DNA of 43,359 bases from Bacteroidota bacterium (GCA_023251435.1 JAHEYU010000052.1:1-43359), one strand, 5' to 3'; positions 16,948 to 26,274 are shown, counted from the stretch's first letter. The notes: generated by a model not told the origin, from the letters alone. Numbers and translations: made by a program.

Positions 16948-17076
16948 TCAGTCTTTAATTTTCTTCGGTTTGCAAACCTTGTCTTCTTTCTTTGATTTTC
17001 GTTCGCAACGTTTACAAACGTATTTGGCGTCGCTTTTCTCCTTGTAATCGTCGTTTTTACACTGTGTTTTGCTCAT
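16948..17076 (-). CDS. 42-residue Cys4 zinc-ribbon-like small protein
   Basis: Very small, highly charged protein (42 aa, ATG at 17076, TGA at 16948). It has cysteines at 6, 21, 24 and 35 (C-x14-C-x2-C-x10-C) and about 14 lysines. The arrangement suggests one structural zinc site and possible nucleic-acid or phosphate binding. Its start lies only 3 bp after the stop of the AmgK-RapZ fusion gene, so it is almost certainly translated from the same mRNA. I do not recognise a named family. The tight spacing and the organised Cys pattern support a real gene over a chance frame. Confidence 0.7.
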   Translation of the reverse strand: MSKTQCKNDDYKEKSDAKYVCKRCERKSKKEDKVCKPKKIKD

Positions 17077-17079
17077 CTT

Positions 17080-18543
17080 TTATTTGTTGTCCTGTTCGAT
17101 GTGCTGAAGAACAACTGTAACGGGGTAATTGTTTTTTAAATACTCCGCCAATTTTTCGGCAGCATACACCGAGCGGTGCTGACCGCCGGTACAACCAAAA
17201 CTTACGCTTAGATGTGAAAACTTCCTGGAAATATAAACTTCCACAGAATGGGAAACCAAACTAAAAACAGGTGCCAGAAAGTCGGCCATTGTCGATTTTT
17301 CTTCCAGAAATTGCTGAACCTGCGGATCTTTTCCGGTCAGATGTTTATATTCTGCATAGCGTCCCGGATTGTGAATGGCGCGGCAGTCGAACACAAAACC
17401 ACCCCCGTTTCCTGACGGATCTTTTGGTATCTTTTTTTTGTACGAAAAACTGTTGACTCTGACAGTGAGCCTTTCGTTTTCGGGGCTGATGGATTTCAGA
17501 AATTCTGATTGCGTAACTGCTTTCAGTACTTTAAACAACTCCGGAAGTGGCACTTGGATCGTATTCTTTGCCAACAGAGTTTCCATGTTTTTCAGGGCAA
17601 ACGGAATACTTTTCAGGAAATGTTCCTTTTTTTCATAGAATCCGCGGAAACCATAAGCGCCCATTGCCTGCATAATTCTGATTAAAACATATCCGCCATA
17701 CAGTGATTTGAATTTTTCGCGGTCGATGTGCTTGTATTGTTCCAGTTCATTCAAATAAAATTCAAGCAATTCTTCGCGTTCAGCTTCAGGAATATTGGCT
17801 TTGGCATCGTACAGCAGCGACGCGAGATCGTATTGTAGCGCGCCTTTCCGGGCACCCTGATAGTCGATAAAATAAACTTGCCCGTCCTTCAGCATCACGT
17901 TTCTGCTCTGAAAATCGCGGTACAGAAATGCGTTGTTGTCAACGGCCAAAAGGTAGTCGCTAAAGGCTTGAAAATCATCTTCAAGCGCTTGTTCATCGAA
18001 AGGTATTTTTGCAAGCTTCAGGAAATAATACTTGAAATAATTTAAATCCCACATCATCGATTGTTTGTCGAAGGCTTCACGTGGATAGCAAACGCTGTAG
18101 TCGATGTCTTTTCCACCAATCAACTGAATGCGTGGGAGCTGGCGAAGAACTTTCTTGTATTCACTTACAATTTTTCCTGAAAAACCTTCTGTTTCCCTCG
18201 TTTTGGAAATGAAATCGAATAAAGTTGTGTTTCCGAGATCTTCCTGAAGATAGGTTTTGAGGTCGCCGCTCACAGCAAAAATGTGTGGAACAGGTATGTC
18301 CTTGTTGCGAAAATGGGCAGAAAATTCGAGAAATGCCTGATTCTCCTTTATGTCCTGATTGTATGCGCCAATTACCTGATGACTGGCACTTTTTAAACGG
18401 GCGTATTCGCGGTATGAACCTGATCCGGGCAATTGTTCGAAAAAGCTTACTTCTTCTTTGAAGTGTGATTCGAACAAACTGATTAGTTGGTCTTTATATT
18501 GTAGTTCCAATTTGTCGGGTATTTTAGTTAGCAGGTTACTCAC
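17080..18543 (-). CDS. AmgK-like sugar kinase/phosphotransferase fused to RapZ C-terminal domain
   Basis: Two-domain cytoplasmic protein (487 aa, GTG start at 18543, no ATG available). Residues about 1-345 form an aminoglycoside-phosphotransferase fold resembling AmgK, which phosphorylates MurNAc/GlcNAc at C1. The catalytic loop is FLYRDFQSRNVM (D210, N215), followed by VYFIDYQGA (D227). Residues 359-482 match the C-terminal domain of RapZ, with VFDCRAIHNPGRY and GCTGGQHRSVY (450-460). In E. coli RapZ this domain binds glucosamine-6-phosphate and small RNA. The P-loop kinase half of RapZ is absent. An amino-sugar-sensing recycling kinase is a reasonable inference. It lies 17 bp after the giant repeat protein gene. 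Confidence 0.85.
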   Translation of the reverse strand: MSNLLTKIPDKLELQYKDQLISLFESHFKEEVSFFEQLPGSGSYREYARLKSASHQVIGAYNQDIKENQAFLEFSAHFRNKDIPVPHIFAVSGDLKTYLQEDLGNTTLFDFISKTRETEGFSGKIVSEYKKVLRQLPRIQLIGGKDIDYSVCYPREAFDKQSMMWDLNYFKYYFLKLAKIPFDEQALEDDFQAFSDYLLAVDNNAFLYRDFQSRNVMLKDGQVYFIDYQGARKGALQYDLASLLYDAKANIPEAEREELLEFYLNELEQYKHIDREKFKSLYGGYVLIRIMQAMGAYGFRGFYEKKEHFLKSIPFALKNMETLLAKNTIQVPLPELFKVLKAVTQSEFLKSISPENERLTVRVNSFSYKKKIPKDPSGNGGGFVFDCRAIHNPGRYAEYKHLTGKDPQVQQFLEEKSTMADFLAPVFSLVSHSVEVYISRKFSHLSVSFGCTGGQHRSVYAAEKLAEYLKNNYPVTVVLQHIEQDNK

Positions 18544-18560
18544 CCACTCACTTTTTATGA

Positions 18561-21500
18561 TTAGTTATTTTCTTTTTCAAGTTCCTCTTTAATTCGTTTC
18601 AGCTGTTCTTTCGGATACTTCTCATCCGGTTTCATGTTCAGCGCCTTGTTGTAGTTGAAACGTGAAATACTGTAATTTCCGGATTGCAAAGCCTGATCAG
18701 CCTGTTCTATGAGTTTGTTATACTCCAGGTTCTGAATATCTTGACTGTCCTGATCGATCAGTTTCTGAATATCTTTCAGTTTAATTTTCGGATAATTTTC
18801 ATCTTTTTTAATCGCAATTGCCTTGTTGTAATAGAAACGCGAAATGCCAACATCTTTATTAAAATACGCTTCGTCGGCTTTGGCAATCGCTTCGCGGTAT
18901 TCTTTTTCTTCTTTTTCCGAAAGAAGCGAATTGGTTAGCGCAAGAATTTCCTGAATCCTGTCTTTGGGATATTTTTCCCACGACTTGATTTCGATTGCCT
19001 TATAATAATAAAACTTGGCAATGGTATAATTCTGTTCGCTGAAAGCTTTATCAGCCTGTGCAATTGCCTGTTCATAACCAGAACGGTCAACCGACGATAA
19101 TTCTGAATCAACCAGCTTGCGAATTAGTTCGATCTGATTTTTTGGATATGCTTCACCGGGCTTTAAGTCGCTGGCTTTATAATAGTAAAAACGGGCAACC
19201 GTGTAGTCTTTAACTCCAAACGAACCATCAGCCTTGCTGATTACATCTTCGTAATTATCAATTGTCTTAAATGTTTGAGCACGGGCTTCTGTGGCCTGTT
19301 CTGTTTCAACAGGTTTAATAATTGAAGTTGCAGCTGGCAGGGTAGTTTGCATTTCAGGCAAATTGTAGGTATAAGTTTCTTCCGGCTTAGCTTCTTTCAG
19401 CAACTTGTCAATCAATGTTATCTGATTCTTCGGATAGGTTTCATCAGGCTTGATTAATTGCGCTTCCTGATACTGCAAACGTGCAATTGTATAAGTCTTT
19501 ACCTTGAAAGAGTTATCAGCTACCGAAATTGACTGACGGTATTTTTCGTCGGTTTCGCGCTGTGCCTGCGCCAAACGTTCCGCATTTCTTTGTGCGATCA
19601 TCGCATCAATTTCCCTGATACGCTGAACCGGCAGCGTTTCGTTTGGTTTTATCGAAAGTGCAACATTGAATTGCATTTTTGCAGTTGTCAGCTGGTTGTC
19701 GGAGAATGCTTTTTCAGCTTTTGCGATTGCATCATTATAAGCCTCATTTTCTGCTGTATTGTTGATTCCTGCGAGTTTCTCATCAATTATCTTTTGATTG
19801 ATTTCCTTTAAACGGGTTTCAGGATAAATTTCGTTTGGCTTAACCAGCAATGCTTCGGAGTAGGCAGCTTTTGCTTTTTGCCAGTCGGACTCGTTAAATG
19901 CGTTGTCGCCATTTTTTATGGCAAGGTTGTAATTGGCATCCCTTTCAGTAATAATATCCTGTATTTCGGTAATTTTTTTCTTCGGATATTCTTCTGTGGT
20001 TTTAATGTTTGCAGCAATTTTGTACTCGGCAAGAGCTTCTTCGAGTTTTGTCGCACCAAACAACTGGTCTGCTTTTGCAATAACCTGGTTGTACTGTTTA
20101 TTCTGACTATCCATCAACTTCAGCTGATCTTCGAGTGCCACAATCATTTTATCAACGTTGTTTTTTTCTTCCGGCTTTATAATGATGGCTGATTTGTATT
20201 TCAGGATGGCATTTTCAAATTGATTGTCTTTTTCCAAATCTTTGGCCGAAACGATTGCCTTGTTAAACGCGTCATCCCTTCTTTTCTGAATTGAATCTTT
20301 CATGGCTTGCTGCTGCGCCAGCATCTGCATTTCTTCTTGTCTTGAGATCAGTTCATCGATTAAGATGATCTGCGATTTTGGATATTTCTCGTTCGGTAAA
20401 ATGCTTAGCGAATTGGTATATTGGTTACGGGCTACTTTGTATTGTTTATCCGAATACGACTTATCTGCCTCGGCAATAATTTTATCATATTGTGCTCTTT
20501 CTGCTTTCTCTTTGGCAATACGCTGTTCCTCTTCAAGGGCAGTCAGCTTGGCGGTTTCTTCCAACTGAGCGATCATTGCATTGATTTGGGCAATACGCAT
20601 CGGAGGCATAGGTTCCGATGGTTTATAATTGTTGGCTAACATATACGCATCGCGGGCTTCTTTCAGCTTGTTCTGGCGGAAAGCCTCTTGTGCAACCTTC
20701 ACACTTTCGGCATACAAACGGTCGGTTTCTTCAGCATTTTTTAAATCATTCAGCAACCCGTCAATTTTTGCAATTTGTTCTTTTGGCAATGTTTCCGCCG
20801 GTTTCAGCAATAACGCATTCTCATACTTTACTTTCGATTTTTGGTATTCCTTGTTTCTGAAGAAATTGTTTGCATCGGCCATAAAAGTTTGGTATTGCTC
20901 TTCCAGCTTTTTCTGTCCGGCTTTTTCAGCCAGAATTGCAGCTCTTCTTTTCGAGATTTCGACCAGTTGGTTTTTTGCATACTGATCGTTTGCCTTGTTG
21001 GTCAATGCAAGTTCATATTGTTTGGAAGCCTCGTCAAGCTGGTCAGCTTTAAAAGCACGGTCGCCCTCGGCAATTGCCTGATTGTATTGCTGAATTTTAA
21101 GATCGGCCATTATCTGATCGATTTCTGCAATCTTCGTTTTGGGGTATTGTTCGGTTGGTTTAATCGAAAGCGCCTCGCTGTAAATCAACCTTGCCGACGA
21201 ATATTCTTTGTTATTTAAAGCATTATCCGCACGTTTTATTGTTTCCTCGTAGCCCTCCTGAATTGCTCTGTTTATAGCTTCAGCCTGCGCCAGATTGGCC
21301 AGCGCCTGGTCAATTTCCTGAATTCGCTTAGTTGGAACAGATTCGGCCGGTTTCAGTTCCGAAGCTTTTACGAATAAAGTACGCGCATTCTGATATTCCT
21401 TTGTCTTGAAAAGGTTTTCGCCTTCCCTGATGGCCGTTGCGTAAGATTCTTCTTTCTGGCGCTCTGTTTCGGCCTGTGCGAGCAGTTCGTCCAGTTTCAC

Positions 21501-23705
21501 AATTTGTTGCTTGGGGTAATCCTGATCGGGTAAATATTGCAGGGCTTCCTGATATTTTTCCTTCGCGTTTTGGAAACGCTTGTCACTTACTAACTTGTTT
21601 GCCTCGTTTATTGCTTTGTTGTAGGCCAAAGTCAGTTTTGCGACCTGTGCGAGTTTCGCTTCGGTTTCTCCCAGCTTTTGCTTTGCTGCCGGATCAGCAA
21701 CCTTTATTTTGAGCGCTGTTTCGTAACCCGATTTCGCCGTGTTTAAATCATTTTCGTTAAATGCCTTATCTGCGGTAGCCATGGCTTCGTTGTACGAACG
21801 TTCAATGGCTTCTTCCTGCGCTTTACGGGTTTCTTCTGCTTTCAGGCGGGCAGCGGCCAGTTCGCGTTCATTGGCAGCAACCAGTGAATCAATCCTGGCA
21901 ATCATTTCATCGGGTAGTTGCTCTTCAGGTTTCAGACTTTTAGCTTCCTGAAATGTAATTCTGGCTTCGGCGTATGTTTTTTGTGTTATTTGTTTATTCC
22001 CTTTTTCGATGGCCGAATCGTACGCTTTTTGGTTGGCAGCAGCCAGTGCCTGAAGTCGTTCGTCTTCTTTTTTCTTATCGGCGGCTAACTTCTGAAGAAT
22101 GTTATCGATGTTTTTAATTTTATTCTTCACCTCATCCGACTTTGGTTTCAGAGTCAAAGCTTCCGAATAGTTAGTTTTGGCAACTTCGTATGCGTTCTGG
22201 CCGAAAGCAATATCACCTTTCCCAACCAAAGCCTGAAATTCGGTTTCTATTTGCTGAAGTTTGTCTTTTTCGGCCAGCAATTGGTCTATTTTGCTGATTT
22301 GTCCGCCTGGATACGATTCGCTCGGCTTGATTTTCAATGCTTCCTGATATTGCATTTTTGCCCGTTGCAGATCTTCAGAAGCCATTGCCTGATCGGCTAC
22401 CTGAATGATCCCCTGGTATTTTTTATCATTTTCGATGATGGCAATTGCCTGCTCGGTTTCGGTAATTTTATCGCCGGCCAGTTTGTTGCCGGGCTTTAAT
22501 TCAAGAGCTTTTCGGTACATGCTTAGAGCCTGAAGAAAATCTTTTTGCCGTGTCAGCTTGTCGCCGTTTTGTATGTTCAGGTTAAATTCTTTTTCCTGAA
22601 GTTCGATTTTTGCCAGCTCTTGTTTTTCCTGATTGATGAGGTTGAGCTGTTTTTCAGGATACCCATTTTCGGGTACTAACAATTTGGCCTGATTATACAT
22701 AGAAACAGCCTGATCGTAATTTTTGGATTTATAGTTATTGTCGGCCTGTGCAATCAGGTCATCGTACTGTTTTTGTTTTTCGAGCAGCGCCAGCAATTGG
22801 TCTATTTCCCTGATACGTCCGTTCGAAAAAACATCACCGGGTTTGTATTGAAGCGCTTCTTCGTAAGCTGGGCGCGCCTGAAGGTATGTTTTACTGTCGA
22901 AAAAACCATTGGCGCGGGCAATGGCATCCTTGTATTTCTGTTCCAGTTCAGCTCTCTGTCTTTCAGTAATTTCGAGGGCTTTTACCAAATCCTGAAGTTC
23001 GGCAATCCGATCATTGGCATAAGCTTTTTCAGGAAATAACTTTTTGGCTTCCAGATATTTTAAGAGCGCTATCTGGTATTCGCCACGCTGATAAAGTACA
23101 TCGGCTTCTTTTACCAGTTGGTCAAAATTTTTCTGCTTGGCAGCCAATTCCTGGGCTTCCTGTTTTGTAATGGTCTGAGTCTCTTTAACAACTTGTCCTG
23201 ACTGTGTTTTTGCTGTTTCAATTTGTTCTGCAATCTGAACATCAGAGAAATAGCTGTCTTTTTCGAAATTGTCGGTCTGTTTTCCGTAGAATATTTTTCC
23301 TGCTGGTTTTAGGGTAAAACTTTTATCGATTCCTTCAATTTCTTTGAAAAGCTGAACAACCATTGGGAAAGGGGGAAAGTCGTTGTCGCGCTGCCAAACT
23401 TCCTGCGGGATTTCGGTGGAAACAATAATTATTTTATTAAAATGGCCGGGAAGCGTAAAGGTCAGGGTATATTCTTTAAAATATTCGAGTTCCAATCTGA
23501 ACCGATTATTTTTCGGTATTTCGATTTTATCGGCTGGTGAGCTGCTTTTTGATATTTCGATGATTCCCTTTTCTAATGATTCGACTTCAGGAACAATCTT
23601 ACCGGTGATAATAAAGAATTTCTTGTTTTGCCCAACAGATGACAGCTGAAGCAAAAGCATGAAAACCAGAATAAACAACACTTCTATCCGAACAATCTTA
23701 TGCAT
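18561..23705 (-). CDS. giant secreted protein with about 24 TPR-like repeats
   Basis: Exported protein of 1714 aa. A signal peptide (about 1-25) is followed by a beta-sandwich, carboxypeptidase-regulatory-like domain at about 27-105 (FFIITGKIVPE to IIVSTEIPQEV). From about residue 195 to the end it consists of about 24 tandem units of 52-95 residues. The core pattern is ADxxFxxKxYxxAKxxYxxALxLKP followed by YPKxQIxEIDxLL. Each unit reads as a TPR-like helical pair plus a third helix, with charged coiled linkers between some units. It may form a long periplasmic or surface scaffold. The function is unknown. A second gene just upstream encodes a short paralogue of the N-terminal domain only. 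Confidence 0.85.
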   Translation of the reverse strand: MHKIVRIEVLFILVFMLLLQLSSVGQNKKFFIITGKIVPEVESLEKGIIEISKSSSPADKIEIPKNNRFRLELEYFKEYTLTFTLPGHFNKIIIVSTEIPQEVWQRDNDFPPFPMVVQLFKEIEGIDKSFTLKPAGKIFYGKQTDNFEKDSYFSDVQIAEQIETAKTQSGQVVKETQTITKQEAQELAAKQKNFDQLVKEADVLYQRGEYQIALLKYLEAKKLFPEKAYANDRIAELQDLVKALEITERQRAELEQKYKDAIARANGFFDSKTYLQARPAYEEALQYKPGDVFSNGRIREIDQLLALLEKQKQYDDLIAQADNNYKSKNYDQAVSMYNQAKLLVPENGYPEKQLNLINQEKQELAKIELQEKEFNLNIQNGDKLTRQKDFLQALSMYRKALELKPGNKLAGDKITETEQAIAIIENDKKYQGIIQVADQAMASEDLQRAKMQYQEALKIKPSESYPGGQISKIDQLLAEKDKLQQIETEFQALVGKGDIAFGQNAYEVAKTNYSEALTLKPKSDEVKNKIKNIDNILQKLAADKKKEDERLQALAAANQKAYDSAIEKGNKQITQKTYAEARITFQEAKSLKPEEQLPDEMIARIDSLVAANERELAAARLKAEETRKAQEEAIERSYNEAMATADKAFNENDLNTAKSGYETALKIKVADPAAKQKLGETEAKLAQVAKLTLAYNKAINEANKLVSDKRFQNAKEKYQEALQYLPDQDYPKQQIVKLDELLAQAETERQKEESYATAIREGENLFKTKEYQNARTLFVKASELKPAESVPTKRIQEIDQALANLAQAEAINRAIQEGYEETIKRADNALNNKEYSSARLIYSEALSIKPTEQYPKTKIAEIDQIMADLKIQQYNQAIAEGDRAFKADQLDEASKQYELALTNKANDQYAKNQLVEISKRRAAILAEKAGQKKLEEQYQTFMADANNFFRNKEYQKSKVKYENALLLKPAETLPKEQIAKIDGLLNDLKNAEETDRLYAESVKVAQEAFRQNKLKEARDAYMLANNYKPSEPMPPMRIAQINAMIAQLEETAKLTALEEEQRIAKEKAERAQYDKIIAEADKSYSDKQYKVARNQYTNSLSILPNEKYPKSQIILIDELISRQEEMQMLAQQQAMKDSIQKRRDDAFNKAIVSAKDLEKDNQFENAILKYKSAIIIKPEEKNNVDKMIVALEDQLKLMDSQNKQYNQVIAKADQLFGATKLEEALAEYKIAANIKTTEEYPKKKITEIQDIITERDANYNLAIKNGDNAFNESDWQKAKAAYSEALLVKPNEIYPETRLKEINQKIIDEKLAGINNTAENEAYNDAIAKAEKAFSDNQLTTAKMQFNVALSIKPNETLPVQRIREIDAMIAQRNAERLAQAQRETDEKYRQSISVADNSFKVKTYTIARLQYQEAQLIKPDETYPKNQITLIDKLLKEAKPEETYTYNLPEMQTTLPAATSIIKPVETEQATEARAQTFKTIDNYEDVISKADGSFGVKDYTVARFYYYKASDLKPGEAYPKNQIELIRKLVDSELSSVDRSGYEQAIAQADKAFSEQNYTIAKFYYYKAIEIKSWEKYPKDRIQEILALTNSLLSEKEEKEYREAIAKADEAYFNKDVGISRFYYNKAIAIKKDENYPKIKLKDIQKLIDQDSQDIQNLEYNKLIEQADQALQSGNYSISRFNYNKALNMKPDEKYPKEQLKRIKEELEKENN

Positions 23706-23913
23706 GCGTGTTTAGTTTCTTTATAGAAATATTATGAATAAAAATAAGCTCTATTCCCTGTAAAAATAACCAAAACAATGAATGTTGGAAATGAAAATGG
23801 CAGAAACATTTTTTTTGTGAAAAATGTACGGTTAAATTGAAATAAAAATCGATTGAAATTGCAGATTGAAGCCGGAAATAATGATTTCTGAAAAAATAGG
23901 AGACAGGGCAGGA

Positions 23914-24477
23914 TTAAAAAATCTGGTAGTTCTGATGTCTTGTTTTGTTGTCGGACGAGCTACCTGATTTTTTGTTGATTGATTGACTTCCCTGGGCATA
24001 TTCAACATCATAAATGTTTGATACTCTTTCGAAATTGTCGGATTTGGATGAGTAATTAATTTGCAGAGTTGGGGTTTCTGCATTCATTTGATCGGTTTCG
24101 TAGCAGGTTTTGTCGAGCATCACAGCCATTAAAAAATGTGGAAAGTTATTCTCTCTAAGAGATATTTCAGAAGGAATTTCAGTGTTAACCACTATTGTTT
24201 TTTCGGAATGGCCGCTTTGCATGAAAGTCAATTGATATTCAGCATTATAATCGAGTTCCAGTCTAAATCTTCCATTTGTCGAAATTTTAGAAACAATGGC
24301 TGGCTTATTGTTTTTTATAATCTGAACTGAAGAGTTTTGTAAAAAATCGATGCCTGAAAGTATTTTTCCGGTAATGATAAAATATTTTTGTGTTTGAGCC
24401 AGACCAGAAAAAGAAAGAACTGAGACTGCAAGGATAATAATGAGTATTTGAATATGTCTTAGTCCTTTGTTTTTCAT
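23914..24477 (-). CDS. short secreted paralogue of the giant protein's N-terminal domain
   Basis: Exported protein of 187 aa with a signal peptide ending near FSGLAQ and a beta domain. The domain runs from YFIITGKILSGIDFL through NGRFRLELDYNAEYQLTF to IVVNTEIPSEI, closely parallel to residues 27-105 of the giant protein encoded 208 bp downstream. The region after it (SKSDNFERVSNIYDVEYAQ) also matches the segment before the giant protein's first repeat. The protein then ends in a polar tail and has none of the repeats. It is probably a duplication that lost the repeats, or the ancestral form. Its role is unknown. Confidence 0.75.
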   Translation of the reverse strand: MKNKGLRHIQILIIILAVSVLSFSGLAQTQKYFIITGKILSGIDFLQNSSVQIIKNNKPAIVSKISTNGRFRLELDYNAEYQLTFMQSGHSEKTIVVNTEIPSEISLRENNFPHFLMAVMLDKTCYETDQMNAETPTLQINYSSKSDNFERVSNIYDVEYAQGSQSINKKSGSSSDNKTRHQNYQIF

Positions 24478-24618
24478 GTGATATTTAAAAATAGTTAAAC
24501 ATTGTGGCAGTTTATTTTCTGCATACAGTTGTTAATTCTGAAAATGCTGAAAAGGTAACCCTCCGCAGTTAAAATCATTTATAGAATTTCCGCAGGTTGC
24601 TGTGCATCAGTATCTTTG

Positions 24619-25662
24619 TTAGCCCATTATTTCGTGGCTTAAGCAATGCAAAGTTCCCAATCCCCAAACCAAATCGACTGCATTGATGCCGATTACATCA
24701 CGTTCATGAAATAAATCGGTTAAGATTCCCAAAGCCTTGTAATCGTTTTTGTCGTTGAAGGTTGGCATCAGCACACATCCGTTTGTTACCAGAAAATTTA
24801 CATAGCTGGCCGGAAGGCGAAGGTCTTCAAAGTCGAGTCTGCCGGGCATAGGCATGGTTACCACATTTAGTTTCTCTCCGTTTTCGAGTCGGGAATTGTG
24901 CAGAATTTGGAGGTTTGCTTCCAGTTTGTGGTGATTGGGGTCGTTTGTGTCGTGCTCCTGAACGGCAACAACGGTATTGCGGTTAACGAAGCGACAAATA
25001 TCGTCAACATGCCCGTGCGTATCGTCACCTTCGATTCCTTCGCCCAGCCAGATTGTATTTGTAACGCCCAGATATTCGCGGAAAACATTTTCGTAGTCTT
25101 TCTTTTCGAATCCCTTGTTTCGAATTTGCTGAACCGGATCCATCAAACATTCTTCGGTAGTGATAAGGGTTCCGCATCCGTTCACATCAATTGAACCACC
25201 TTCGAGCACCACCAGTTTATTATTGTACATCGCCTGAATAACGGGAAGTCCCAAATGATTGGCTACTGCGGCAGGAATTCCGTGATCTTTGCGGTGGTTT
25301 TTGTATTTTGCCCATCCGGTAAATCCGAATTGAATGGCTTCGCGCCCACCGTTCGCAGTTTCAACAATGGCGGGGCCAGAATCGCGCATCCAGTTGCGGT
25401 TGGTATCTTTTAAAATGTAACTTACCTGATTTTGATCGACATGCGCCTGTTCGAGCATGATGGCCACTTTTTCGCGCAATTCATCAGACTTTACCACCAG
25501 AATTACAGGTTCGTAAATGGTTATTTTTTTAATCATCTCAACGAAAGCCCATTTAATTGCATGGTATTTTCCCGGCCAGTCGCGGCCTTCAGCAGGAAAT
25601 GATAATAATGTAACCTGATGTTTTTCCCATTCAGCAGGGAATCGACGAGATGTTATGCTCAT
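24619..25662 (-). CDS. agmatine deiminase / peptidylarginine-deiminase family enzyme
   Basis: Guanidine-modifying enzyme (347 aa) of the PAD_porph family, normally converting agmatine to N-carbamoylputrescine and ammonia on the way to putrescine. Conserved sites are WMRDSGP (91-97), LEGGSIDVNG (153-162), GDDTHGHVDD (212-221, with H218) and the nucleophilic C340 in GLGTLHCLSHE. Length is normal for AguA. No signal peptide is seen, so it should be cytoplasmic, which argues against a secreted protein-citrullinating enzyme. No N-carbamoylputrescine amidohydrolase gene lies beside it; in Bacteroidota the two are often adjacent, so the partner may be elsewhere. Confidence 0.88.
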   Translation of the reverse strand: MSITSRRFPAEWEKHQVTLLSFPAEGRDWPGKYHAIKWAFVEMIKKITIYEPVILVVKSDELREKVAIMLEQAHVDQNQVSYILKDTNRNWMRDSGPAIVETANGGREAIQFGFTGWAKYKNHRKDHGIPAAVANHLGLPVIQAMYNNKLVVLEGGSIDVNGCGTLITTEECLMDPVQQIRNKGFEKKDYENVFREYLGVTNTIWLGEGIEGDDTHGHVDDICRFVNRNTVVAVQEHDTNDPNHHKLEANLQILHNSRLENGEKLNVVTMPMPGRLDFEDLRLPASYVNFLVTNGCVLMPTFNDKNDYKALGILTDLFHERDVIGINAVDLVWGLGTLHCLSHEIMG

Positions 25663-25830
25663 AATTTTTTATAAAATTCTTATTCCCAGTTGTTTCTGTT
25701 TTCTGGTCAATTCGAAATATTTTGTCGCAAAATAAGCGATATTTCTTAAATATTTGCTGGAAGCAGTTTTATCTTCTGTTACGAACAAAATGGGAAGTTT
25801 TCTGTATGAAGTAATATAGATTGAAAAAAT

Positions 25831-25863
25831 AGGGGCAAACTAAATTTCCGATCAACTATTGTT
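25831..25863 (+). repeat. 33-bp direct repeat, copy 1
   Basis: Starts aggggcaaactaaatttccg. It matches the copy at 27658-27690 at 29 of 33 positions in the same orientation. The two copies bracket the ATPase gene. Confidence 0.7.
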
Positions 25864-26083
25864 TTTTGGGATTAAAAATCCTGGGCTAAAAGGTGACGAT
25901 TACAAATTGCTATCATACACTGTAAACTTTAAAGCATATCCGAAGGAGCTGTGTGACATCTGCCAGATGGCTGAAGAACCCGCGTTTGGGGAGAGTTTCA
26001 GAATTTCCAATACAGGCTCAACAATAAATAGAATTGTAATACCAATTGTATTTATGTTTTAGTCCAAAGACAAAATATAAATT

Positions 26084-26101
26084 ATCCCGATTAATCGGGA
26101 T
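26084..26101. promoter_or_regulatory. 18-bp perfect palindrome (possible operator)
   Basis: atcccgattaatcgggat is its own reverse complement with no loop, which favours a dimeric protein binding site over an RNA hairpin. It lies about 165 bp upstream of the ATPase promoter, rather far for simple repression. Confidence 0.45.
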
Positions 26102-26243
26102 TAATGCCGATGCTACATGATATAGTACAATAAGACGAAGTCGCAATTGGACTATTATGACTGTGCAATCGGTATAAACTCAAAACCATTAACTCCTCGT
26201 TTCCGTTTCACTCAAAGAAAGAGCTCTCGGGAGTATTTTTATC

Positions 26244-26274
26244 TTTCATATTCGATAAAATACATGTATATTTG
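26244..26274 (+). promoter_or_regulatory. Bacteroidota promoter of the ATPase gene
   Basis: TATATTTG at 26267-26274 fits TAnnTTTG exactly. TTTC at 26244-26247 is one base from the -33 TTTG, with a 19-bp spacer. The start codon follows 22 bp downstream. Confidence 0.65.

Larger units (their letters stand above)
25663..26266. other. intergenic region with direct repeat and palindrome
   Basis: About 600 bp without a gene I can support. It contains one copy of the 33-bp direct repeat (25831-25863), an 18-bp perfect palindrome (26084-26101), and then the ATPase promoter. A 67-codon frame at 25859-26062 begins at TTG and shows no recognisable motif. Confidence 0.45.

Noticed and set aside
18561-23705. 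Possible CRISPR-like or non-coding tandem array
   Set aside because: The periodicity is at protein level with divergent DNA and one long open frame. There are no identical repeats with unique spacers.
23790-23830. Weak acattttt/aaaaatgt inverted repeat before the giant gene
   Set aside because: It is composed of A and T runs with a short stem and is expected by chance in this AT-rich spacer.
25859-26062. 67-codon plus-strand frame upstream of the ATPase
   Set aside because: It begins with TTG, overlaps the direct repeat, has no recognisable motif and no promoter of its own. Chance frame.
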